A DNA stretch of 64,000 bases from assembly GCA_963818645.1 (NCBI GenBank), contig CAWFTF010000013.1:1-64000 (forward strand), in the 5' to 3' direction. The notes under the pieces were generated by a model. The model made no database searches. It saw only the letters and a program-made list of their open reading frames with translations, and was not told where the DNA came from. This document shows positions 37,540 to 45,818 of this stretch, piece after piece (position 1 is the stretch's first letter; each line of letters starts with the position of its first letter). A program made the position numbers and the translations under genes. The stretch comes from Gp6-AA40 sp963818645. Lineage in GTDB: Bacteria; Acidobacteriota; Vicinamibacteria; Vicinamibacterales; UBA2999.

Positions 37540-38454
37540 CTACCGTATTTTCATCATCTTGGCTCGACTACCCAGATACCGGTAGAGCGCAAAGTCCAGT
37601 GGCTTTGAGGTGTCGAGCATCGTGTAGTCCACACGCACGCCGGCAAAGCTCCTCGTCAGCGCGTCGATATGCGCGGTAACGAGCGACCGATACTCCTCGC
37701 GAAAGGCCTCGGGCACCACCGGCATCTGTTCGCCGCTTTCGAGATCCTCGAACGGCTGGGCGTCGCTGAATCCGAACTCCAGTTCGGTCGGGTCGAGCAC
37801 GTGGAAGGCGATGAGGTCCTGACCACGGAACCGGAGCGGCGAGACCGCATCGAGGATCGCCTCCGGCTCCTCGTAGAAGTCCGACACGATGACCACGACA
37901 CCGCGGCGTCCGAAGTGCTCTGCCAGCTTGTGCAACGGCTTCTTCAGGTTGCCCGGCCGTCCCGGCGTCAATCGGTCCAGCACGTGCAGCACGGTCTCCA
38001 TGTGCTTGGCAGACGGCGGCACATACTCGACGACCTCGTCGTCGAAGGCCACGAAGCCGACGCGATCGCGCTGGTGATGCACGAGGTTGGTCAGGCACGC
38101 GGTCAGAATCCGTGCGTACTCGAACTTCGTGATGCCGCGGCTGCCGTAGTCCATCGACTTCGACACGTCCATCAGCACCGAGAAGTTCATGTTCGTCTCG
38201 GCCTCGTACTCCTTGATGTAGTAGCGGTCCGTCCGCGCCCACAGCCGCCAGTCCATCCGGCGGATGTCGTCGCCCGGCACGTAGCCGCGATGCTCTGCGA
38301 AGTCGACGGACGCGCCAAAGTACGGCGCTTTGTGCAGACCGTTGATGAAACCGTCCGCGACCGCGCGCGAGATCAGCTCGAGGTTCCCGATGCGCGCGAG
38401 CACAGCGGGATCCATGAACTGGGCGCCGGGAACGGCGTGCGTTTCTCGCGCCAT
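37540..38454 (-). CDS. DUF58 protein
   Basis: 304 residues from ATG 38454, overlapping the MoxR stop (ATGA). The DUF58 signature is GYVPGDDIRRMDWRLWARTD with YYIKEYEAETN. The C-terminal two thirds have a VWA-like fold with a degenerate MIDAS (LMDVSKSMDYG: DxSxS kept) and VVVIVSDFYEE. No membrane helix, so it is cytoplasmic or peripheral, as in many MoxR/DUF58 pairs. Likely a partner of the MoxR ATPase in assembling or activating the BatA/DUF4175 membrane proteins; that role is inferred from known MoxR-VWA pairs. Confidence 0.92.
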   Translation of the reverse strand: MARETHAVPGAQFMDPAVLARIGNLELISRAVADGFINGLHKAPYFGASVDFAEHRGYVPGDDIRRMDWRLWARTDRYYIKEYEAETNMNFSVLMDVSKSMDYGSRGITKFEYARILTACLTNLVHHQRDRVGFVAFDDEVVEYVPPSAKHMETVLHVLDRLTPGRPGNLKKPLHKLAEHFGRRGVVVIVSDFYEEPEAILDAVSPLRFRGQDLIAFHVLDPTELEFGFSDAQPFEDLESGEQMPVVPEAFREEYRSLVTAHIDALTRSFAGVRVDYTMLDTSKPLDFALYRYLGSRAKMMKIR

Positions 38455-39479
38455 CACATACCCGATCGCGGGAGCGGTACCGACTCGAGCAGGCGATCGA
38501 CGATGGCGTCGGTCGTGACGCCTTCGGACTGCGCGTGGAAGTTGATGATGATGCGATGACGGAGCACCGGGTGCGCCAGCGCGCGAATGTCGTCGAAGCT
38601 CACGTGATAGCGGCCGCTGGTCAGCGCACGTGCCTTGCCGCCGAGCACGAGGTACTGGGCCGCGCGGACGCTGGCGCCGAACGCCACCCACTTCTGGATG
38701 TAGTCCTTCGCGTCGGGGTTGTTCTTCGAACGCGTCGCGCGGACGATGTCGAGCGCGTGGCGCATCACCGGTTCAGCCACCGGCACGCGGCGCACGAGAC
38801 GCTGGAACGAGACGAGATCCTCGCCGCTGATCGGCCGCTCCAGCTGCGGGTTCTGAATCGCCGTCGTCGTTCTCACGACGCCAAGCTCCTCGTCGTACGG
38901 CGGGTGCTCGATGATGATGTGGAACATGAAGCGATCGAGCTGGGCTTCGGGCAGCGGATACGTGCCTTCGAGCTCGATCGGGTTCTGCGTCGCGAACACG
39001 TAGAACGGTTCGGCGAGCTGATACGTCTTGCCCTGAACCGTGACGCGATGCTCCTGCATCGCTTCGAGCAGCGCTGACTGCGTCTTCGGCGGCGTGCGGT
39101 TGATTTCGTCCGCCAGCACGATGTTCGCGAAGATCGGTCCGGGCGCGAACACCATCTGCCGGCGTCCCGTCGTCGAGTCTTCCTGGACGAGGTCCGTTCC
39201 GGTGATGTCCGAGGGCATCAGGTCGGGAGTGAACTGAATACGCGAGAACTTCAGGTCGAGCACGCGCGCCATCGTGTGGATGAGCAGCGTCTTCGCCAGA
39301 CCAGGTGCACCGACGATCAGACTGTTGCCACCGACGAACAGTGTGTTCAGGACCTGTGCGATCACATCGTCCTGTCCGACGATGATCTTTTTCAGCTCGG
39401 TGACGATCTGCTGACGGCCCGCATTCATCTTGTCTGCAAGCGCGATGTCGTCCGGCGACTGCAGATCAACCGCTGTCAC
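38454..39479 (-). CDS. MoxR-family AAA+ ATPase
   Basis: 341 residues from GTG 39479. Walker A is VGAPGLAKT, Walker B is NIVLADEINR, sensor 1 is FYVFATQNPIE, and the arginine-finger region is LPEAQLDRFMF. The lid domain follows (YIQKWVAFGASVRAAQYLVL, GRYHVSFDDIRALAHPVLRHR). MoxR ATPases act as chaperone-like activators of VWA-domain partners. It starts a tight run MoxR-DUF58-BatA-DUF4175-DUF4159 in which adjacent genes overlap or lie within 41 bases of each other. Confidence 0.95.
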   Translation of the reverse strand: MTAVDLQSPDDIALADKMNAGRQQIVTELKKIIVGQDDVIAQVLNTLFVGGNSLIVGAPGLAKTLLIHTMARVLDLKFSRIQFTPDLMPSDITGTDLVQEDSTTGRRQMVFAPGPIFANIVLADEINRTPPKTQSALLEAMQEHRVTVQGKTYQLAEPFYVFATQNPIELEGTYPLPEAQLDRFMFHIIIEHPPYDEELGVVRTTTAIQNPQLERPISGEDLVSFQRLVRRVPVAEPVMRHALDIVRATRSKNNPDAKDYIQKWVAFGASVRAAQYLVLGGKARALTSGRYHVSFDDIRALAHPVLRHRIIINFHAQSEGVTTDAIVDRLLESVPLPRSGM

Positions 39480-39516
39480 TCACCATCGGGTTCATCTATG
39501 CCCCTCTTTCGTTCGT

Positions 39517-39600
39517 CAACTCCCAATTCCCAAATGTCAATTTCCCGACCGCCCCCGAACCTTGATTGGGAGTTGGGAGTTGGCGTTTGGGAGTTCGGAG
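39517..39600. repeat. 7-base-period array forming an inverted repeat, 3' of the caspase-fold gene
   Basis: Left arm 39517-39544 is built of CAACTCC, CAATTCC, CAAATGT and CAATTTC. The right arm 39566-39600 has five heptamers in perfect register (TTGGGAG three times, TTGGCGT, TTCGGAG). The arms are largely complementary. The right arm shares its first 26 bases with the array at 5572. It abuts the stop codon of the gene at 39602-40525 and separates it from MoxR. Confidence 0.85.
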
Positions 39601-39601
39601 T

Positions 39602-40525
39602 TTACTTCCCTTCCGCCGCTCGAATCTCGCGAGTCTTGAGTGCGATGTCCGTGACCAGCTTTTCGAGCTCCGAACTGTAGCGCGCCGGGTCCATGCTGTC
39701 TTTCAGGAGCCGGAGCGCCTCGACGCGGCGCTCCATCTCGCGCCGCTCCAGGTGGAGAGCGCGAAGCTTGGGATCGGACGGCAGCCCGTCCTCACTCGCG
39801 TCGCCGAGCGAGAGCACCGCGGCAACCTTCCCATCGGCACCAGTCGCCGACGGATCGGGCGTACCTTTCTTATCCCCGTTGTCATCGAGCATCGGATGCT
39901 CGGTGGCGAGCAAGCCCTCCCGCTCGTAGGCGCGGTTGACCTCGGCCTTGGCAAACTGAAAGGCTTCGAGCACGCTGATGCGCTTGTTCTTGTCCGCATC
40001 GGCCTCGGGTGAATTCAGCGCGTCAATGAAATAGCCGCCGAAAAGCGTCGTGTAATGCTCGGCGCCGCTGCGCGTCGCCGACACCATCGTGCGGCCAGGA
40101 CCCGAGAGGGCCTCGAGAAATGGAGCGCTCGCGCTCGCCGTGTTCACGAACACGAGCTGCTTCGTCTGAAGCTTCTTCAACAGCGGCTCGAAATCCTCAG
40201 GCCCCATGTCGGGCCCCGGCATGTTGAATTTGGCAGCTCGCCCGTCAAATGAACCGTGACCGATCAGCGCAATGAAGACCAGATCCTCCGGGCCCGCCGC
40301 GCCGGCAAACGTCGTGAGCGCCTTCGTCACCTCATCCTTCGTCGCGCGACCGGAGACATGCGTGTCCCCTTCCACCGGCTCGCCAACGAGGTACACCAGT
40401 CGTTCGGCGGGAACACCCAGACGTTCGGACGCGTCGGCGAGCGTGTTGCTCCAGCGGTGAAATGTCTTGGCAGTCTCGGCGTCTCCGCCGAGACCCACGA
40501 CGATCAGGAGGAAGACTTTCAGCAT
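39602..40525 (-). CDS. caspase/legumain-fold protein lacking the catalytic Cys
   Basis: 307 residues; the first residues MLKVFLLIVVGLGG form the first strand or a short signal. The catalytic-His motif is ALIGHGSFDG (His 90). Where the strand before the Cys should end, the sequence is VFVNTASASAPFLEALSGPG (residues 126-145), with Ala/Ser in place of Cys, so peptidase activity is unlikely. An EF-hand-like DADKNKRISVLEAF lies at about 176-189. The C-terminal 60 residues form a helix with many Arg and Glu. Genes like this accompany MoxR/DUF4159 clusters in Acidobacteriota; function unknown. Confidence 0.7.
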   Translation of the reverse strand: MLKVFLLIVVGLGGDAETAKTFHRWSNTLADASERLGVPAERLVYLVGEPVEGDTHVSGRATKDEVTKALTTFAGAAGPEDLVFIALIGHGSFDGRAAKFNMPGPDMGPEDFEPLLKKLQTKQLVFVNTASASAPFLEALSGPGRTMVSATRSGAEHYTTLFGGYFIDALNSPEADADKNKRISVLEAFQFAKAEVNRAYEREGLLATEHPMLDDNGDKKGTPDPSATGADGKVAAVLSLGDASEDGLPSDPKLRALHLERREMERRVEALRLLKDSMDPARYSSELEKLVTDIALKTREIRAAEGK

Positions 40526-40535
40526 CCCGACTTTC

Positions 40536-42833
40536 TCAGGCCAGTCCTACGAGGCGACGGTAGCCCCACTCCGCGCAGACCAGACCCATGAGCGAAATCA
40601 AGATGATGGGCATGTTCCACAACTCGCGTTCTTCAACCGATGTGACGCCGCGGCCCGCGTAGCGGATGTCCTCAGCGAGACCCTTGGCGCTCTCCGGTGT
40701 GTAGAACCGGCCGCCAGTCTCTTCCGCGATGCGACGCAATGGCGCGCCGTGCATCGTCGGATCGAAGAACTCCGCCTCTCCGGGGCCCACGCGCACAAAC
40801 CCGGACCCGCTGCCAACCGTCTGCCCACCGGACCGAGTTGCGTCAACAGCCACCTGGTACGCGCCAGCTTCCGCGCTCACGAAGGTCCCGCGGTACTCAC
40901 CGTCGCGCTCACCGTTCCACTGCAGCGGAATCGTCATGGTGGTGCCACCAGGCTTCGTCACCTGCGCGACAACGGTCGCGTCGTTGAGCTCGACGAACTG
41001 CTTGTCGACGACCGTCGCTTCGATCGTGACCGGATCTCCGGGCTCGACGCGATCGGGAACGCGGACATCAACCATGCTCGGAACGCCTTCGACGAGCCAC
41101 CGTAGCATCTGACGCCAGTAGTGCTCGTGCGTCTGATCCTCGAGCGGAATCGACACGTGCATCTGCCATTGCCACGTATCCTGCAGCGTCAATGCGATCG
41201 CCTTGCCACGGCCAAACCGTTGCGATGCGAGCACGACCCGCTCGCGCCCGCGCTCATCGGTGCCGTTCAGCAGCACCGTGGCTCCCGGCTTCACGGCGAG
41301 GTCTTCATTTATAGACGTCACGAGTGGCAATTCTGGCCAACGCGCGACCGACGCCGCTTCAGAGTCGGCGATCTGGGTCACCGCATGCGCCTGTCCTGCG
41401 CGAGTCGGGCTGACCTTCAGGCGCACGAGCGGCGCCGGGTCTGACGCGCGCTGGCGTGAATCGATGAGCAGAGGAAGCGCATCGGCCACCGGCGTTCCGC
41501 CGTAGCCGCCTTCGCCGAACGAGCGAGCACCGCCGAGCATCAGCAGGCCGCCGCCGCGACGATCGACGAAGTCCGCGATCATCTGGAGCTGGTCGCCGGT
41601 GAACGCACCGGCCTCGACGCTGCCCAGAATCAGCCCGCGATACGCGAACAACTCTTCACGCGTCTTCGGGAAGCCTCCAACCAGCTCCTCCGGATTCGGG
41701 TTGGCACCCAGGATGCGCATGTACTTGTTGTCAGCGGTCCGCTGCAGCGCGACGATCTCCAGATTCTTGTCGTCTGCCACTGCGCGTCGAAGGAACTTCA
41801 TCTCGAAGCGCGGCTCGCCTTCGAAGTAGAGCACTCGTTCCTTGGCATCGCGCACGTCGATGAGCGCCTCGCGCACGTTGTTCTGCGAAACCAGTTCGCC
41901 TTCAACCGGTGCAACACGGAAGGTGAAGAGCCGAGGACCTGATTCAGCCGCCGTCGCGCGCACACGCACGGACGCCGGAGAGCCATCGGTCGGTAGTTGC
42001 ACCTTCTCCGATCCGACAATGCGTCCTTCGTCCTCGACATCAACGGTCACCGTGCGGCCGTTGTATCCCGTCTGCCTGACGACCACGTCGAGGAGGAGCG
42101 ACGCGTCCTTCAAAACGGTTCGCGGTGTGCTGACGCGATCGATCTGGATGTCGCGAGGCAGCGCTTCTGCACCGACGCCAACCGTGAAGACCGGCAGCTT
42201 CTCTGCCTTGAGCGCCAGCAGCGTCTCGTTCAACGCCGCGTCCCCGGTGTCAGCACCGTCAGAGACGAGGACGACGCCCGCAACCGGAAGCCCCGCGAGC
42301 TCGTCGCGCACGCCATCGAGAGCTGCACCAAGCTTGGTCTGAGAACCACCGAAGGTCAGCGCATTGCCGGACGCGACACGAGTCGCCGTCGATGAGAAAC
42401 GGAACGGGCGCACGAGAAACCGATCCGACAGTGCCTTCATGATGGGGCTGTCGGGAGCGCCAAACTGCTCTTTGACGTACGTGCCGCGCGCTTTCCCGTC
42501 GAGGTCGGGAATCTGCATGCTGCGGGAGTCGTCGAGCAGCACTGCCACCACGTTCTGCTGGTTGACGGCCGCACGGACGATCAGCGTGGGACGGAACAGA
42601 CAGAAGAGGACCAGCGCGAGAGCCGCGACGCGGAGGGTCGTCAGGATGATGCGGTCGCGCAGACGTCCATCGACGACCTGCACTCGACGGTAGGTGAAGA
42701 TCGCGGCGGCGACGACAACGCCGACGACAAGCGTGGCGACGAATGAGGCACTCGTCACATCAAAGCGAAAGTCGCCCTCTCGAAAGACGACCGGCCGATA
42801 CGAGAACAGTGCCTCGAACAGGGCGTCGAACAT
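40536..42833 (-). CDS. large VWA and GATase-like membrane protein
   Basis: 765 residues. Two N-terminal helices (SFVATLVVGVVVAAAIFTY, TTLRVAALALVLFCLF) are followed by a VWA domain whose MIDAS reads LLDDSRSMQIPD, with VVLVSDGADTGD as its second loop. The region 330-620 has a class-I-glutamine-amidotransferase-like fold (GGGLLMLGGARSFGEGGY) but no nucleophilic Cys. A beta-rich segment and a last helix (MPIILISLMGLVCAEWGY) close the protein. Start ATG 42833, with GAGGGCCC just upstream and a TACAAT box at 42863-42868. It is separated from the caspase-fold gene by 10 bases. Confidence 0.85.
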   Translation of the reverse strand: MFDALFEALFSYRPVVFREGDFRFDVTSASFVATLVVGVVVAAAIFTYRRVQVVDGRLRDRIILTTLRVAALALVLFCLFRPTLIVRAAVNQQNVVAVLLDDSRSMQIPDLDGKARGTYVKEQFGAPDSPIMKALSDRFLVRPFRFSSTATRVASGNALTFGGSQTKLGAALDGVRDELAGLPVAGVVLVSDGADTGDAALNETLLALKAEKLPVFTVGVGAEALPRDIQIDRVSTPRTVLKDASLLLDVVVRQTGYNGRTVTVDVEDEGRIVGSEKVQLPTDGSPASVRVRATAAESGPRLFTFRVAPVEGELVSQNNVREALIDVRDAKERVLYFEGEPRFEMKFLRRAVADDKNLEIVALQRTADNKYMRILGANPNPEELVGGFPKTREELFAYRGLILGSVEAGAFTGDQLQMIADFVDRRGGGLLMLGGARSFGEGGYGGTPVADALPLLIDSRQRASDPAPLVRLKVSPTRAGQAHAVTQIADSEAASVARWPELPLVTSINEDLAVKPGATVLLNGTDERGRERVVLASQRFGRGKAIALTLQDTWQWQMHVSIPLEDQTHEHYWRQMLRWLVEGVPSMVDVRVPDRVEPGDPVTIEATVVDKQFVELNDATVVAQVTKPGGTTMTIPLQWNGERDGEYRGTFVSAEAGAYQVAVDATRSGGQTVGSGSGFVRVGPGEAEFFDPTMHGAPLRRIAEETGGRFYTPESAKGLAEDIRYAGRGVTSVEERELWNMPIILISLMGLVCAEWGYRRLVGLA

Positions 42834-42862
42834 CAGGGGCCCTCAGCAGAAGGAAAGCACGG

Positions 42863-42868
42863 ATTGTA
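42863..42868 (-). promoter_or_regulatory. possible -10 box of the VWA/GATase gene
   Basis: TACAAT on the minus strand, 30 bases before ATG 42833 and just 3' of... the acyltransferase stop at 42869. It suggests an internal promoter for the MoxR module. No matching -35. Confidence 0.25.
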
Positions 42869-44023
42869 CTAGAGAAGCCGGATCACCAGCAGCGCCGCCA
42901 CCCCTGCCATGGTCCACTTCGCCAGGGTCGAATGGGCGTGTTTCAGCCAGTGCCAATACCACCCCAGCGCGGCCATCGACACCAATAAACACAGGACGCA
43001 GAACAGTGTGGCCATGGGCCCCAGCGAGGCGGCGTACCGCATGGCCAGGCCGCTGTTCCAGATGGAACCGTACACGATCATCAGGTGAACAAAGTAGATC
43101 GGCAGCGTTTCCTGTGCCACCGCCGCGAAAAAATGTGGCAGATGCATCAGCCGCTGACTGGCTCGCGCAATTGCCGCGAGGATGATCAGACACGCGCCGA
43201 TGCGGATCGCCAGCTGAATCGGCATGAAGTTCCACGCGTCTGCCCCCCACGGCCCATGCTCGATCTGGGCGAGCCCCCAGCCGAGAGCCGAGAGGACGGC
43301 ACCGGGCACGAACAACGCGTACATCGCGTAGCTCGAGAGCCGGGCGGCTCCCCAGGAAACATAGATTTGTCCCAATCCAGCCCCAAACAACACATATGTC
43401 GCCCACGGGAAGAGCGGGAAGAGCGAGCCACGAGCGGGAGACAGATACGCGGCGAGCCACCCTGGCAGTATCTGCCACCAATCAATCACCCAGATGGGGT
43501 GGGTCAGGGCCAGAACGAGCGCGGCGAGGACGCAGACCGCGATCGTGAACATGCGCCGCGACTTCACGACGAAGACCAGCGCCTGCACGATAAGGAACGT
43601 CGCGCCAATCAACTGCAGGACATCGACCTGCGTAAACGATCGCCACTGCTCCTCCGTGAGCGTCGTCAGCATGCTGAAGCGCGGCACCGGAAAGTGAATC
43701 GCGTATCCGAGCAGCAGGAACAGCGCGAAGCGGCGGGTTCGCTTGAACACCGCGGGCGAGAACGACTGATGCGAGGTCCATCGCTTGCTCGTCGCGATGC
43801 TGAAGGCAAATCCCGAGAGCAGCAGGAACAAGCTCGACGTCAGGCCGCGCTGGAAATTCCAGACCTCGAACCAGGTGCCGCGCTGGTACTCCGGTGCCAT
43901 CAGGGCGCTGACCGTATGGCCGTACAGCATGAAGACCAGCGCCAGAAAACGGCCGAGGTCGATGAAGATGACGCGGTGGGCATGCACACCACCGGTCCCG
44001 ACGGGAGGGACAGTCGTTGTCAC
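42869..44023 (-). CDS. acyltransferase-family integral membrane protein
   Basis: 384 residues with about ten membrane helices. The N-terminal signature IFIDLGRFLALVFMLYGHTV is the conserved RxxA...H of the acyltransferase-3/DUF1624 superfamily; the second helix pair (SLFLLLSGFAFSIAT) and PIYFVHLMIVYGS near the end agree. Such proteins O-acetylate or succinylate sugars or cell-envelope polymers, with the His as catalytic residue. Substrate unknown. It lies at the 5' side of the MoxR module between DUF4159 copy 2 and the VWA/GATase gene, all on the minus strand. Confidence 0.82.
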   Translation of the reverse strand: MTTTVPPVGTGGVHAHRVIFIDLGRFLALVFMLYGHTVSALMAPEYQRGTWFEVWNFQRGLTSSLFLLLSGFAFSIATSKRWTSHQSFSPAVFKRTRRFALFLLLGYAIHFPVPRFSMLTTLTEEQWRSFTQVDVLQLIGATFLIVQALVFVVKSRRMFTIAVCVLAALVLALTHPIWVIDWWQILPGWLAAYLSPARGSLFPLFPWATYVLFGAGLGQIYVSWGAARLSSYAMYALFVPGAVLSALGWGLAQIEHGPWGADAWNFMPIQLAIRIGACLIILAAIARASQRLMHLPHFFAAVAQETLPIYFVHLMIVYGSIWNSGLAMRYAASLGPMATLFCVLCLLVSMAALGWYWHWLKHAHSTLAKWTMAGVAALLVIRLL

Positions 44024-44044
44024 TAAGCTAGTGTGATTGTGAGC

Positions 44045-44087
44045 CTAGACCTTCGAACTTCTGAGCTTTGACCTTCGACCTTTGACC
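44045..44087. repeat. 7-base-period array 3' of DUF4159 copy 2
   Basis: Read on the minus strand it is a run of GGTCAAA, GGTCGAA, GGTCAAA, then GCTCAGA-like and GGTCTAG words, with one extra base at 44066. It fills most of the 71-base gap between the DUF4159 stop (44095) and the acyltransferase start (44023). No complementary arm. Confidence 0.8.
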
Positions 44088-44094
44088 TCGGTGG

Positions 44095-44934
44095 TCAGTG
44101 CGTCATCGCGTGGAGGAGCACGTTGACGCCGACCGCGTATCCGTCGGGGGAGAATTGGTAGAAGAACGCAGGATCCTCTCCTTCACGTTCCCATGAGTCT
44201 GCAATGTCCGTGTTGTGCGTCATCACGACCATGATGCGGCCGTGATTGTCACGCACCGCGCGGAAATGCGGCACGGCGCTGTCCGCGCCGCGTTCTGATG
44301 TCTCCCGGCCACGCGTCATGCGCCAGAACTGGATGTTGGTGATCTGGGGAACCTTCTCCACGATGAACTGGGACTTGAAGATCGGGTCGTCGAGCGGAAC
44401 GTCCTGAATCGGGAATTGCTCCGGTGGCAGGACTTTACTGAACTCGTGCGTCCACTGCTCCCAGGCGAGCGGGCCCCAGAAGTCGTCTACCCAGAGAAAC
44501 CCGCCCTTGAGCAGATAGAGTCGCAGCCGTTCCGCCTCTTCATCGGTGAGCCCGATTGTCCCGACGTCGGACGCCATCGTGAACGGACACTGAAACAGCT
44601 CATCGTCTGTGAGCCGCACGACGTAGTGATTCGGCTCGCGCCCGCCTGACTGGCTGACCGGCGTGCGCGTCAGCTCAGAGAATCGAATGGTCAGATTGAT
44701 CTCGCCGTACGGATAGTCGGTGCGCCATCCGCCTCCCGACGGCTCGCGACGCACGGACGTGTACATCAGCCGGCACACGACGAAGTCGCGATCGGGAAAT
44801 GCGCTCGGCGCAAGGCGGACTGGACTGTTGAAGAACCCGCCTCGGCCGAACTGCGCGAACGTGTAACCGGCAGACACCACCAGCAGCGCAGCCACCAGAA
44901 ACACCCTCGTGATCATGCCGGTGCGATGGAGCAT
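44095..44934 (-). CDS. DUF4159 exported protein, copy 2
   Basis: 279 residues from ATG 44934; an internal ATG at 44916 (MITRVFLVAALLVV) is an equally good signal-peptide start. AYTFAQ-like YTFAQFGRG marks the cleavage site. The domain matches copy 1 motif by motif: VCRLMYTSV, GGWRTDYPYGEINLTIRFSE, LFQCPF, LLKGGFLWVDDFWG, ERGADSAVPHFRAVRD and the shared end HAMTH. The two copies bracket the MoxR module on the same strand, which suggests duplication and a function with that module. Confidence 0.88.
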   Translation of the reverse strand: MLHRTGMITRVFLVAALLVVSAGYTFAQFGRGGFFNSPVRLAPSAFPDRDFVVCRLMYTSVRREPSGGGWRTDYPYGEINLTIRFSELTRTPVSQSGGREPNHYVVRLTDDELFQCPFTMASDVGTIGLTDEEAERLRLYLLKGGFLWVDDFWGPLAWEQWTHEFSKVLPPEQFPIQDVPLDDPIFKSQFIVEKVPQITNIQFWRMTRGRETSERGADSAVPHFRAVRDNHGRIMVVMTHNTDIADSWEREGEDPAFFYQFSPDGYAVGVNVLLHAMTH

Positions 44935-44942
44935 CTCTTGAA

Positions 44943-45021
44943 GTATGCGGTATGCGGTAGGCAGTATGCGCTTTCCAGCCGCCGTCTGCAGACCGCCTAC
45001 TGCATACCGCCTACCGCCTAC
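44943..45021. repeat. 7-base-period long inverted repeat, 3' of the NIPSNAP gene
   Basis: Left arm 44943-44970: heptamers GTATGCG, GTATGCG, GTAGGCA, GTATGCG. Right arm 44994-45021: CGCCTAC, TGCATAC, CGCCTAC, CGCCTAC. The arms pair over about 30 bases with only four mismatches, with a 23-base loop. The right arm contains the stop codon of the NIPSNAP gene. It is too far from a T-run to be a standard terminator, but could act as one or protect mRNA 3' ends. Confidence 0.88.
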
Positions 45022-45452
45022 TTGAGTGGCGAATAGTCAGTGGCATTCATGAAGACTCGCTCGACCTTCGCGACGATCTTGCCGTTCACCTGTGATTCGT
45101 TGGCCACCTTCTGCCACTCGGGGTCCTTCTGGAATGCCGCCCAGTCCTGGTCGGCAGCCTCGCGGCTGGGATGCGCGATGAGATAGATGAGCGTGTTCTG
45201 CGAAAGCGGCGCGTCCATCGGCGCGAAGTACGCGATGTTCTCGATCCCGTGCTTCTTGAAGATGCGCATCGTGTGGTTCTTGAATCGCGCGTGCAGGTCG
45301 GCGAGCTTTCCGTCGGGTGCCGTGTACGTCCGCAGTTCGAATATGCGCGGGCTCTGTGCGTGTGCGATCGGCTCGACGGGAACGACACCGCGCGCGATGA
45401 AACCCAGAACGAACGCGGCGCCAATCGCCACCGCACCATACAGCTTCTTCAT
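45018..45452 (-). CDS. NIPSNAP-domain protein with signal sequence
   Basis: 144 residues from ATG 45452, preceded by AAGGAG. The N-terminal MKKLYGAVAIGAAFVLGFIA is a signal peptide or anchor. The NIPSNAP ferredoxin-like domain has RIFELRTYTAPDGKLADLHA, FAPMDAPLSQNTLIYLIAHP and DWAAFQKDPEWQKVANES, as in many acidobacterial paralogues. Function unknown. It follows the YCII gene by 11 bases, probably one transcript. Confidence 0.9.
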   Translation of the reverse strand: MKKLYGAVAIGAAFVLGFIARGVVPVEPIAHAQSPRIFELRTYTAPDGKLADLHARFKNHTMRIFKKHGIENIAYFAPMDAPLSQNTLIYLIAHPSREAADQDWAAFQKDPEWQKVANESQVNGKIVAKVERVFMNATDYSPLK

Positions 45453-45463
45453 GACACGCTCCT

Positions 45464-45769
45464 TCACAGATTCGGCGGAAGAGGATTCTCGGCATCGTTG
45501 CCGACAACCGTGGTCCATTCGCGGACTCGCCATTTCGTGACGATTCCATTGCGCACGTAAGGGTCCGACTTGGCGAACGCCTCTGCGGCTGCCGGTGACG
45601 AGCCGCGAAAGAGAAGCACCACGCCGTCGGCCGGTTGGGCCAGGGCGCCTCCCAGCACCAGCTCGCCGCGGGCCACGGCCTCGCGCGCGAGACCGATGTG
45701 TTCGCTTCGATATTGAGTCCGTCGTTCCACATAGTCGTGGACGACGTCATACATGAGCAGGTAATGCAT
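45464..45769 (-). CDS. YCII-related small protein
   Basis: 101 residues from ATG 45769. MHYLLMYDVVHDYVERRTQY, HIGLAREAVARGELVLGGAL, DGVVLLFRG and SDPYVRNGIVTKWRVREWTT fit the YciI dimeric ferredoxin-like fold with the conserved His/Asp pair (H24 region and SDPY). Related proteins include dehydrochlorinase-like enzymes and sensory proteins; real function unknown. Divergent from the DPP III-like gene with 49 bases between starts. Confidence 0.88.
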   Translation of the reverse strand: MHYLLMYDVVHDYVERRTQYRSEHIGLAREAVARGELVLGGALAQPADGVVLLFRGSSPAAAEAFAKSDPYVRNGIVTKWRVREWTTVVGNDAENPLPPNL

Positions 45770-45818
45770 CGGGCGCGGATGGTACCACGCCGAGCCGTGA
45801 CAGGCTAAGCTACTCTTC

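Noticed and set aside
44943..45021. Standard rho-independent terminator
   Set aside because: The stem is far longer than needed, has a 23-base loop and no T-run follows.
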